DNA of 23,887 nt from an uncultured Collinsella sp. (GTDB taxonomy: Bacteria > Actinomycetota > Coriobacteriia > Coriobacteriales > Coriobacteriaceae). Positions 1 to 7,136 of this stretch are shown here, one piece after another. The notes below the pieces were generated by a model. The model saw only the letters and a list, made by a program, of their open reading frames with translations, was not told the origin of the DNA and ran no database searches. The stretch's first letter is position 1. Each line of letters starts with the position of its first letter. The stretch is taken from NCBI GenBank assembly GCA_900551555.1, contig URWC01000010.1, positions 1 to 23,887 on the forward strand, given 5' to 3'. Made by a program: the position numbers and the translations under genes.

Positions 1-899
<899 letters not shown>

Positions 900-997
900 A
901 AATAAATGGGCTTCGAGCCCGTCCGGTCCTCACAACTATTAGCTGATCGGTTCCGTTCGATTCATATGGTTCTAGTATAGGAAAAGGAATTTCTCGG

Positions 998-1015
998 GGC
1001 CGCCTCTCGGCGGCC
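998..1015 (-). repeat. GC-rich hairpin in rrn leader
   Basis: GGCCGCC at 998-1004 and GGCGGCC at 1009-1015 form a perfect 7-bp stem around a 4-base loop, about 100 bases before the 16S start. On the minus strand it is not followed by a T-run, so a terminator is unlikely. An rRNA leader processing or antitermination structure is the simpler reading. Confidence 0.5.
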
Positions 1016-1039
1016 TTGCGAAAAACAAATCCAAGTTAG

Positions 1040-1054
1040 ACCATTTCAAATGGT
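1040..1054. repeat. 15-bp palindrome in rrn leader (copy 1)
   Basis: ACCATTT and AAATGGT flank a single central C (1047). It is the same 7-1-7 design as the palindrome 34 bases further on. As RNA it would close as a 5-bp stem with a 5-base loop. Confidence 0.55.
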
Positions 1055-1067
1055 TCGATGTCTGCCC

Positions 1068-1093
1068 GGATGCGACACTTGAAGTGTCCATCC
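1068..1093. repeat. 26-bp inverted repeat in rrn leader (copy 2)
   Basis: GACACTT (1074-1080) and AAGTGTC (1082-1088) flank one central base. The arms continue outward as GGATG (1068-1072) and CATCC (1089-1093) with a single unpaired C at 1073. As RNA it gives a long hairpin with one bulge inside the predicted rrn leader. Confidence 0.6.
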
Positions 1094-1280
1094 TCGCAGT
1101 ATCCGGTTCTCAAGGTGCACGCTTTGCGGCTCATCCGGTCCGACCGGGCCGCGCGGCAAGGAGATATATTGCCAGACCGGAGGGGCCCCGCGGGCGGGAA
1201 TCTGGGCGTACACATTTCCTACACATCTTGGGATCCGACTAACGTTTGCCAGCCGTTACCTACCGCTCGCCGAGCATCTC

Positions 1281-1307
1281 TTTATATAAGGCAGTCTCAT
1301 GGTTAAA
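1281..1307 (-). promoter_or_regulatory. Candidate rrn promoter
   Basis: Minus-strand TATAAA (1286-1281) resembles a -10 box. TTTAAC (1307-1302) could be a weak -35 at a short 15-base spacing, overlapping the stop codon of the phosphohexomutase gene. The position just after the upstream gene and about 380 bases before 16S fits an rrn promoter. The match is modest and other sites in the leader cannot be excluded. Confidence 0.3.
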
Positions 1308-2703
1308 GCGGATACGTCCCCCTAGCTAAAGCACAGCCAGCATCGAGCAACTCATCACGTTCTTCCACCGAGAACCCCTCGGCGTAGACGCGCACCACTG
1401 GTTCGGTCCCGCTAGGACGAACCAGCAGCCACGTGTCATCCTCGAATGCCAAACGCAAGCCATCCATATGACTAACGTTTTGCGGCACCTTGCCACAAAT
1501 CGACTTGGGGTTTACGCCCGGCAGCAGGGTTCGTAACGTTTCGGCATCTTCGGCCTCAAGGCGCAAATCCCGTCGACCGTAACTCGTCTTACCAAAACTG
1601 TCCTCGAGTTGGTCGACCAGAACGCCCAAAGGCGCGTCCGTCTTAGCCATAAGCTCACACAGAATCAGACAGGCGAGGATTCCATCGCGCTCGGGCATAT
1701 GCGCGGCGATGCCGATACCACCGGCTTCTTCACCGCCTATGAGGACGCCGCCCTTCTTCATCTCCGCCGCTATATATTTGAAACCGACTGGTTTGACGGT
1801 CACGCGGCAGCCAAGCGCCTCGGCAATGCGACGCACGAGCGTCGAGCATGAAAGATTGACGACGACGCGCCCCTCCAAATTACGAAATTGAACCAAGTCG
1901 CCCAAAACGAGCGCCATGATCTGATGCGGATGTATATATCTGCCGCGCTCGTCAACCGCACCGATACGGTCGGCGTCGCCGTCGGTCACCAGACCAGCGC
2001 AAGCTCCGTCATCGATAACCGTGCGCTCGCAAGCGTCCACCCAAGGCTCAACGGGGTCGGGGCAGATATCTTCTTGGTCAGACGCCTGCCCGGCGTGAAT
2101 CTCGTGCACCTCAACGCCAAGCTCGCGCAGCAAGTCGGCTAGATAACCCTGGGCTGCGCCGCCCATGGGATCGACAACCACGCGCAGGTGCGCGCCGCGG
2201 ATGGCTTCGGCATCGACAAACGATGCCACCGCCTGCATATAGTCAGGAATGATATCCGCGGTGCGATATTGCCCCTCGATCCCCATTGGCTCGGGAGCCA
2301 TGGTCTCTTCGAGCTCTTCGATGACATCCTGGTTGGCGGTCGAGCCGTCACCCATGCGAATCTTGAGGCACAGATAACCCTGCGGATGATGGGACCCCGT
2401 CACCATGAGCGCGCCGCACGCCTCACCGTCATAAGCCGCCGCCCACGTAAGGGCAGGGGTCGGAACAGGTCGCGAAGCGAGCACGGCGTCCAGCCCGTGC
2501 GCTGCTAGCACGCCCGCCGCAAGCTCAGCGAACTCGCTCGCCAGGGGCCGGGTGTCGAACCCTATATATACCGTTTTGCCCGGATTGGTCTTTTGCCACA
2601 ACTCGCCGACGGCATCGGCGATACGGGCAACGTTATCGGCAGTGAAGTCCTCATCGACGCGAGCGCGCCAACCGTCAGTTCCAAAATGAATTATCGCGCA
2701 CAC
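1303..2703 (-). CDS. Phosphoglucomutase/phosphomannomutase family protein
   Basis: A 466-residue alpha-D-phosphohexomutase, which moves phosphate between C1 and C6 of a hexose through a phosphoserine intermediate in the cytoplasm. The four family landmarks are present in order: active-serine loop TGSHHP (102-107, Ser104), metal loop DGDADR (241-246), sugar loop GGEEAGG (323-329) and phosphate loop RPSGTEP (429-435). The active-site loop has His where SHNP is usual. I chose the GTG at 2703-2701 because GAGGTG lies 7 bases upstream and the conserved FGTDGWR starts six residues in; a longer reading frame to 2763 has no better start. Whether the substrate is glucose, mannose or glucosamine phosphate cannot be told from these motifs. 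The gene stands alone, between an intrinsic terminator upstream and the rRNA leader downstream. Confidence 0.9.
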   Translation of the reverse strand: MCAIIHFGTDGWRARVDEDFTADNVARIADAVGELWQKTNPGKTVYIGFDTRPLASEFAELAAGVLAAHGLDAVLASRPVPTPALTWAAAYDGEACGALMVTGSHHPQGYLCLKIRMGDGSTANQDVIEELEETMAPEPMGIEGQYRTADIIPDYMQAVASFVDAEAIRGAHLRVVVDPMGGAAQGYLADLLRELGVEVHEIHAGQASDQEDICPDPVEPWVDACERTVIDDGACAGLVTDGDADRIGAVDERGRYIHPHQIMALVLGDLVQFRNLEGRVVVNLSCSTLVRRIAEALGCRVTVKPVGFKYIAAEMKKGGVLIGGEEAGGIGIAAHMPERDGILACLILCELMAKTDAPLGVLVDQLEDSFGKTSYGRRDLRLEAEDAETLRTLLPGVNPKSICGKVPQNVSHMDGLRLAFEDDTWLLVRPSGTEPVVRVYAEGFSVEERDELLDAGCALARGTYPL

Positions 2704-2824
2704 GCGCAGACACCTCACAGTGTTTGGATCATGGTACGCGTGAGGTATACCCGCAACACGCACTCAGCAACCTGCCGGCACCAGCATTCACCATTTGGGC
2801 AAATGCTGCCGAGGACATGCAAGC

Positions 2825-2855
2825 AATAAAAAACCGCCCCGTATGGAGCGGTTTT
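2825..2855 (-). terminator. Intrinsic terminator after homocysteine methyltransferase
   Basis: Arms AAAACCGC (2830-2837) and GCGGTTTT (2848-2855) form a stem extended inward by two C-G pairs. On the minus strand it is followed by TTTTTTATT. It begins only a few bases after the stop codon at 2861, so it closes the methyltransferase-regulator transcript. Confidence 0.85.
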
Positions 2856-2860
2856 GCCCT

Positions 2861-3754
2861 TTATATATCGAGCGCCTCGGCCATCGCTGCCGTAGTGATT
2901 GCCGTGGTTCCACAGCAACTGCCCACCATTGCGGCGCCGGCATGTCTCCATTCGATGCATGCGCGCGCGAAAGCTTCGGGATTCTCGTGCCATACGGGGC
3001 CATCCTGAGTCTGGACCGGATCGCCTACGTTGGGACGCACCGTAACGGGAGTAGTCGCCGATGCAACCATCCTGGGCACCGCCGCATTCGCGGCCGCAAG
3101 CGAACAGCAATTAACACCAACCGAGTTTGCGCCGTGTTTTTCGGCGTACAAAACGGCTGCCTCGATGTTGAGGCCATCGCCCAGCAGGTCGCCTTTATCG
3201 TCAACGACAAAACTCACCAGAACAGGCATGCCGTCGGCGGCATCTCGGGCGCCGGCAAGCATGGGCTGCAGATTACGGATAGACGTCACCGTCTCGATCA
3301 GCAGACCGTCAACACCAGCATTGAGCAAGGCGTGCGCCTGTTCGCGCGCAATGCCGCGGATTTCACGATACTCGACAGAGTCCTCGGCAAACCACTCAAT
3401 ACCGATCGGGCCCATCGAGCCCAGCAGTAGCTGAGGGTGCGCCTGGCGGGCATCGTCGACGGCCCCGCGATTGACCTCCGCCACGGACGGCGCAATCTGG
3501 TCGTGCTTGAGGGCATAGCTCGATGCCTGAAAGGTATTGGTAATGAGCACCTGCGCGCCGGCGGCGACATACAAGCGATGGATACGAGAAACGGTCTGCG
3601 GCTCTGCCAGATTCCAAAACGCCGGTGGAATGTCGGCGGCATCGTACTCACTCAACAAAACACTGCCCATGGGGCCCTGCGCCAACAAGGTCTCGCTCGA
3701 CAAGCGGCGCGTAAGTTCCTCGGCACCAAAGCGGTTGTAATAACTCGTATCCAT
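2861..3754 (-). CDS. Homocysteine S-methyltransferase family protein
   Basis: A 297-residue stand-alone homocysteine methyltransferase barrel, of the kind found as the first domain of MetH and in MmuM/BHMT. It transfers a methyl group to homocysteine to give methionine, using a zinc-bound thiol. The zinc ligands are recognisable as GVNC (Cys216) and GSCCGTT (Cys280, Cys281). The N-terminal glycine motif appears as QGPMGS (26-31), and GSMGP (112-116) is also typical. No cobalamin or folate domain follows, so the donor may be S-methylmethionine, SAM or a betaine-type compound; the sequence does not decide. It starts at the ATG 3754-3752, only 10 bases after the metalloregulator gene, and the pair probably shares a transcript ending at the terminator at 2825-2855. 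Confidence 0.88.
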   Translation of the reverse strand: MDTSYYNRFGAEELTRRLSSETLLAQGPMGSVLLSEYDAADIPPAFWNLAEPQTVSRIHRLYVAAGAQVLITNTFQASSYALKHDQIAPSVAEVNRGAVDDARQAHPQLLLGSMGPIGIEWFAEDSVEYREIRGIAREQAHALLNAGVDGLLIETVTSIRNLQPMLAGARDAADGMPVLVSFVVDDKGDLLGDGLNIEAAVLYAEKHGANSVGVNCCSLAAANAAVPRMVASATTPVTVRPNVGDPVQTQDGPVWHENPEAFARACIEWRHAGAAMVGSCCGTTAITTAAMAEALDI

Positions 3755-3764
3755 ATATATCCCG

Positions 3765-4187
3765 CTATTCCTCGACGCTGATTCCCTGCTTTTCGAGATA
3801 GGCGAGCCAGCGGCTCATCGTGTCCTCGGATAGCGCATGCTCCATCATGCAGGCCTCGGAATCGGCTCGCTCAAATTCGACACCGAGCTCCTGAACCAAA
3901 AACGTGCGGATGAGGCGATGACGGTACCAGATAGCCGTGCCAACCTCGCGGCCGCGATCGGTCAGGATCACCTTGCCGTAGTGCGATTGCTCGACAAGCT
4001 CGGATGCCTTGAGAGCCGAAACCGCTTTATTGACCGATGCCTTGGAGACGCCAAGGCGCTGCGCGATGTCGACCGATCGCACGCCGTTGGTTTCCCCCTC
4101 TTCGCTTTCAATGCGAACCATGCACTCCAAGTAGTCTTCGTTCGCCACCGTCAGATGTAGTTCGCGCGAGCTATTTGTCGTATCCAT
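3765..4187 (-). CDS. MntR/DtxR-family metal-dependent transcriptional regulator
   Basis: A 140-residue repressor-type protein: an N-terminal winged helix (about 35-78) and a metal-binding/dimerisation helix region (about 80-130). It lacks the C-terminal SH3-like domain of DtxR, so in length it matches MntR. By alignment from memory the metal ligands are Asp18, Glu21, His90, Cys113, Glu116 and His117. The NEDYLE start is MntR-like, while the EACMMEH segment with Cys is DtxR/IdeR-like, so the metal preference (Mn or Fe) is open. I prefer the ATG at 4187-4185, with AAGGGACGGAAG just upstream, over the ATG at 4208, which has no ribosome binding site. It is divergent from pepT, and a palindrome at 4242-4259 lies upstream, suggesting autoregulation. 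Confidence 0.87.
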   Translation of the reverse strand: MDTTNSSRELHLTVANEDYLECMVRIESEEGETNGVRSVDIAQRLGVSKASVNKAVSALKASELVEQSHYGKVILTDRGREVGTAIWYRHRLIRTFLVQELGVEFERADSEACMMEHALSEDTMSRWLAYLEKQGISVEE

Positions 4188-4241
4188 GATCTTCCGTCCC
4201 TTCTGCATTCAATGGCTGATTCTACCCCATCCAAGCGTCGT

Positions 4242-4259
4242 GGTATGCCGTGGCATACC
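4242..4259. promoter_or_regulatory. Candidate metalloregulator operator between mntR-like gene and pepT
   Basis: GGTATGCC (4242-4249) and GGCATACC (4252-4259) form a perfect 8-2-8 palindrome. This size suits a DtxR/MntR dimer-pair site, and it lies 55 bases upstream of the regulator start and 49 bases upstream of the pepT start. A TAGAAT box for the regulator (4224-4219, minus) and a TGCTAGAGT extended -10-like box for pepT (4261-4269, plus) flank it, so a bound protein could cover both -35 regions. The palindrome is seen directly; the assignment to this regulator is inferred from position. Confidence 0.5.
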
Positions 4260-4307
4260 GTGCTAGAGTTCTTGTTGCACACGACGACCAAGATTGGAGC
4301 GGTCTTT

Positions 4308-5555
4308 ATGGAAAACACCACCACGAGCCCCGATGTCCTCGAGCGCTTTTTGCGCTACGTCCAGATCAACACGCAGTCCGAGGATGCAAACTGCGACCAG
4401 GTACCCTCGAGCGCCGTTCAGTTTGACCTTGCCAACGTGCTGGCTGAAGAGCTGCGCGAGCTTGGTGCGGAAGATGCCCACGTGACCGAGCACGCCTATG
4501 TCTGCGCGCATATCCCCGCAAGTGCGGGCGCTGAGGACAAGCCCGCCCTGGGCCTGATCGCCCATCTCGACACTACCGAAGTTGCACCGGGCGCCGGCGT
4601 GAAGCCGCACATCGTACACTACGAAGGCGGCGACCTGGTCTGCGGCACGGTTGACGGTAAGCCCGTTGCCATGAGTACCGCCAAGCTTCCCGCCCTGAAC
4701 GACCTCGCGGGTGAGGACCTGGTCTGCAGCGATGGCACCACGCTGCTGGGCGCGGACGACAAGGCAGGCGTCGCCGAGATCATGTCGCTTGTCGCGCGCA
4801 TCGCTCAGGACCCCTCTCTGCCCCATCCCGCACTCGGCATTTGCTTCTGCCCTGACGAGGAGATCGGCCACGGAGCCGAGCTGTTGGATATCGATACCTT
4901 TGGCTGCAAGTACGCCTACACGGTCGACGGCGGCCCCGTCGGCGAGCTGGAGTGGGAGTGCTTTAACGCCGCCGAGGCGACCGTCCGCTTTGAGGGCCAG
5001 TCCATCCACCCGGGCGACGCCAAAGGCCGTATGGTCAACGCAGGCAATCTGTTCTGCGACTTCAACGCGTTGCTCCCCTACGTGCAGCGCCCGGAGTATA
5101 CGGAAGGCTACGAGGGCTTTTATCACCTTGAGGGTGTATCTGCGACCGTCGATCACGCCACAGCGCGCTATATCGTCCGCGACCATGACGCCGCCAAGTT
5201 CCAGCAGAAACTCGACCTTATTGATGCCGCCGGCTCGATGCTCAACCAGCGTCTGGGTGAGGAGCGCGTGACGGTCGAGATTAAGCAGCAGTATCGAAAT
5301 ATGGCCGAGATCGTTCGTGACTATCCCGAGCTTATTGATGTTGCCAAGGAAGCCTACCTTGCCTGCGGCGTTGAGCCCCAAGTGCTGCCAATTCGTGGCG
5401 GCACCGACGGCGCTCAGCTGTCGTTCCGCGGTCTGCCCTGCCCCAACCTTTCCACCGGCGGCTATTGCTACCACGGCGTCAACGAGTTCGTCCCGGTCAG
5501 TTCGCTCGTCAAGATGACCGACGTGCTCCAGGAGCTCGTCGCCCGCTTTGCATAA
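4308..5555 (+). CDS. pepT: Peptidase T (tripeptide aminopeptidase)
   Basis: A 415-residue M20B metallopeptidase that removes N-terminal residues from tripeptides in the cytoplasm, using two metal ions. The catalytic set is complete: HLDT (His86, Asp88), GADDKAG (bridging Asp near 150), PDEEIGHG (Glu184 as general base, Glu185), TVDGG (Asp208) and CYHG (His389). The HPGDAKG (234-240) and RGGTDGAQ (363-370) segments are also typical of PepT. The ATG at 4308 is chosen because GGAG (4296-4299) sits 8 bases upstream and the family N-terminus starts there; the frame stays open back to 4212 without a ribosome binding site. It is the only plus-strand gene in the window, transcribed away from the metalloregulator and closed by an intrinsic terminator. 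Free peptides are a likely nitrogen source for a gut Coriobacteriia. Confidence 0.95.
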   Translation: MENTTTSPDVLERFLRYVQINTQSEDANCDQVPSSAVQFDLANVLAEELRELGAEDAHVTEHAYVCAHIPASAGAEDKPALGLIAHLDTTEVAPGAGVKPHIVHYEGGDLVCGTVDGKPVAMSTAKLPALNDLAGEDLVCSDGTTLLGADDKAGVAEIMSLVARIAQDPSLPHPALGICFCPDEEIGHGAELLDIDTFGCKYAYTVDGGPVGELEWECFNAAEATVRFEGQSIHPGDAKGRMVNAGNLFCDFNALLPYVQRPEYTEGYEGFYHLEGVSATVDHATARYIVRDHDAAKFQQKLDLIDAAGSMLNQRLGEERVTVEIKQQYRNMAEIVRDYPELIDVAKEAYLACGVEPQVLPIRGGTDGAQLSFRGLPCPNLSTGGYCYHGVNEFVPVSSLVKMTDVLQELVARFA

Positions 5556-5581
5556 GCCTGGCTGCACAAGTCCAAAAGACG

Positions 5582-5618
5582 AATCGCCCCGTCCTCAACC
5601 AAGAACGGGGCGGTTTTT
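5582..5618 (+). terminator. Intrinsic terminator of pepT
   Basis: CGCCCCGT (5585-5592) and ACGGGGCG (5605-5612) form a perfect 8-bp stem extended by a wobble and A-T pairs. It is followed by TTTTT (5614-5618), 27 bases after the pepT stop codon. Confidence 0.92.
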
Positions 5619-5667
5619 ACTGCAACGAGAATAGGTTGACGCACGCCAGCCTCTTAACGCAAGGAGT

Positions 5668-5707
5668 GTCCCAAACTGCCGGCACAAAAGGAACGTCCCC
5701 AAGTGCC
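5668..5707. repeat. Short imperfect direct repeat (possible intergenic repeat element)
   Basis: GTCCCAAACTGCC (5668-5680) recurs as GTCCCCAAGTGCC (5695-5707), 11 of 13 bases identical, with GGAACGTCC between them. It lies in the 270-base gap between the convergent pepT and LCP genes. It resembles a dispersed intergenic repeat, but a single window cannot show dispersal. Confidence 0.35.
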
Positions 5708-5782
5708 AAGTGTTCCGGCAACGCCGATGTTTTGGCAACGACAGCGAGCGGGTCGCATTTGAGACAAGGTGACGTGAAGCGA

Positions 5783-5811
5783 AAGGGCGCTGACCTTCTG
5801 GTCGCGCCCTT
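5783..5811 (-). terminator. Likely terminator of the murA-LCP transcript
   Basis: AAGGGCGC (5783-5790) pairs with GCGCCCTT (5804-5811), and the stem continues as GACC/GGTC around a TTCT loop, with one bulged base. On the minus strand the hairpin is followed by TCGCTTCACG, a weak U-tract, so termination may be inefficient or Rho-assisted. It lies about 80 bases past the LCP stop. Confidence 0.5.
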
Positions 5812-5859
5812 GAAGTTGAACGTCAGATTGTCCAAATGCGGCCCGCGCAGCGTCGAGTC

Positions 5860-5887
5860 GTTACGGCGTTTGGTAAAACGCCGTAAC
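5860..5887 (-). terminator. Perfect 12-bp stem-loop directly after the LCP gene
   Basis: GTTACGGCGTTT (5860-5871) and AAACGCCGTAAC (5876-5887) are fully complementary around a 4-base loop. The stem begins one base after the LCP stop codon. No T-run follows on the minus strand, so it may act as a 3' RNA stabiliser rather than a classical terminator. Confidence 0.5.
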
Positions 5888-5888
5888 T

Positions 5889-7124
5889 CTAGTAGTTAGC
5901 TTCGTAGCCGTTGCCGTCGCCGGTGGGCTCTTCGTAGTAGTCCGAATCGCTCGAATCGCTTGAGTCATCGGAATCGTCAGAGCTGACCGATGAGGTTGCG
6001 GTACCGTTTGCGTAGTCGTCAGACGTGTTGTTGTTCAGGTCGCCGATCGTAGAGCTGGAACCGTCGGAAAGACCCATGGTGTTGGGACCCTTGGGATCCT
6101 TGCCGGCATCGACGCGCTCCATCATTTCCTTGAGCTCGTCCTCGTAGACAAAGACGTAGCTCACACCGTCGATCATGGTGCTGTCGTCGGCATACGAGGG
6201 CAGGTTGGCCGAGTAGATGCCGTCGACATCCATACCGCGCATGGCATTGACCGTAGCCACGATATCCTGAACGCTCATATCGGTCACGAGCATATCGGAC
6301 AGCGAATTAACCAGGCCAAAGATCTTCGTGGCATCGAAGTTATTGAGAATCTGGTTGGCAAGGGCGCCAAGCACCTGACGCTGGTGGCGCATGCGCGTGT
6401 AGTCGCCGTCGGCATAGGTGTAGCGGCAGCGGGCATAGGTAAGGGCGGTGGCGCCGTCCATATGCTGCTGACCAGCGGTAATCTTAATATCCAGGTGCTC
6501 GGGGTCGTCAACATCATCGGTTGCGTTAATGTCGATACCGCCAACCGAATCAATCAGCGCCTGCATACCGTCGAAGCTGACCTCGGCATAGTGGGAAATC
6601 TGAACACCGCACAGCTCGTTGACCGCCTCGACCATGGCCTCGGCGCCGCCAACGGTATGGCAGGCGTTGATCTTCATGGTCTCGCCCTTGTACTCGACCT
6701 TGGTGTCGCGCGGAACGGAAATGAGCGTCGCCTGCTTTTGCGTGGGGTCGATGCGTGCCAGGATAATCGAGTCGGCACGATACGTATCCTCGCCCGGACG
6801 GCCGTCGGTGCCAAGAAGCAGCACGTAGAACGGATCCTTTGCCTCATCGGTGTCAACCAGAACCCGACGCAGATTGTCGGTAATGACATTAGAATCGCCG
6901 AGCTTGCCCATAATGGTGGCAAACCACAGGCCGGCAGCGGTAGTGGCACTCAGCAGCACGCCAAGCACGACAATGAGCGCGACGTGACGAATCGTGTGGC
7001 TACGACGACGTTGACGAGCGCGCTCGGAATAGCGAGCCACGTTATCGCGACTGTAGATCTTGGCCTGCGCACCAGTTGAGGGTCTTCGGGCGGTGGTATC
7101 CGCGAGGGGCTTTTTATTAAACAT
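5889..7124 (-). CDS. LytR-CpsA-Psr (LCP) family cell-wall polymer ligase
   Basis: A 411-residue membrane-anchored LCP protein. Enzymes of this family attach teichoic-acid-like or capsular polymers to peptidoglycan from a lipid-linked donor, outside the membrane. A basic cytoplasmic N-terminus (1-45, many Arg) is followed by one membrane helix (about 47-70). The LCP core (about 99-270) has the conserved YRADSI (115-120) and SVPRDT (136-141) motifs that hold the pyrophosphate lipid and metal. The C-terminus from about 345 is low-complexity Ser/Asp/Asn-rich and acidic, probably a disordered extracellular tail. The ATG at 7124-7122 is chosen, with AGG six bases before it; the TTG two codons earlier is less likely. 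It follows murA by 12 bases, so the two wall genes are probably co-transcribed. Confidence 0.9.
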   Translation of the reverse strand: MFNKKPLADTTARRPSTGAQAKIYSRDNVARYSERARQRRRSHTIRHVALIVVLGVLLSATTAAGLWFATIMGKLGDSNVITDNLRRVLVDTDEAKDPFYVLLLGTDGRPGEDTYRADSIILARIDPTQKQATLISVPRDTKVEYKGETMKINACHTVGGAEAMVEAVNELCGVQISHYAEVSFDGMQALIDSVGGIDINATDDVDDPEHLDIKITAGQQHMDGATALTYARCRYTYADGDYTRMRHQRQVLGALANQILNNFDATKIFGLVNSLSDMLVTDMSVQDIVATVNAMRGMDVDGIYSANLPSYADDSTMIDGVSYVFVYEDELKEMMERVDAGKDPKGPNTMGLSDGSSSTIGDLNNNTSDDYANGTATSSVSSDDSDDSSDSSDSDYYEEPTGDGNGYEANY

Positions 7125-7136
7125 AGGCAACCTGTA

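Larger units (their letters stand above)
900..1280 (-). other. rrn leader / spacer upstream of 16S
   Basis: This stretch holds no credible protein gene. Read on the minus strand it should be the transcribed leader of the rRNA operon. It contains a CCTTGAGAACCGGATA motif (about 1104-1120), like the TTGAGAACT elements known in actinobacterial rrn leaders and spacers. It also has two compact palindromes (1040-1054 and 1068-1093) and a 7-bp GC hairpin (998-1015). Such leaders carry antitermination and RNase processing signals. That role is inferred here, because the 16S-23S spacer that would pair with the leader is not in the window. Confidence 0.55.

Noticed and set aside
971..985. TATACT box (979-974, minus) as a promoter directly upstream of 16S
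   Set aside because: No -35-like hexamer lies 15-19 bases upstream; the GC hairpin occupies that place.
4212..4307. A 32-residue N-terminal extension of pepT
   Set aside because: No ribosome binding site at 4212, it would run through the palindrome and promoter region, and the PepT N-terminus fits the ATG at 4308.
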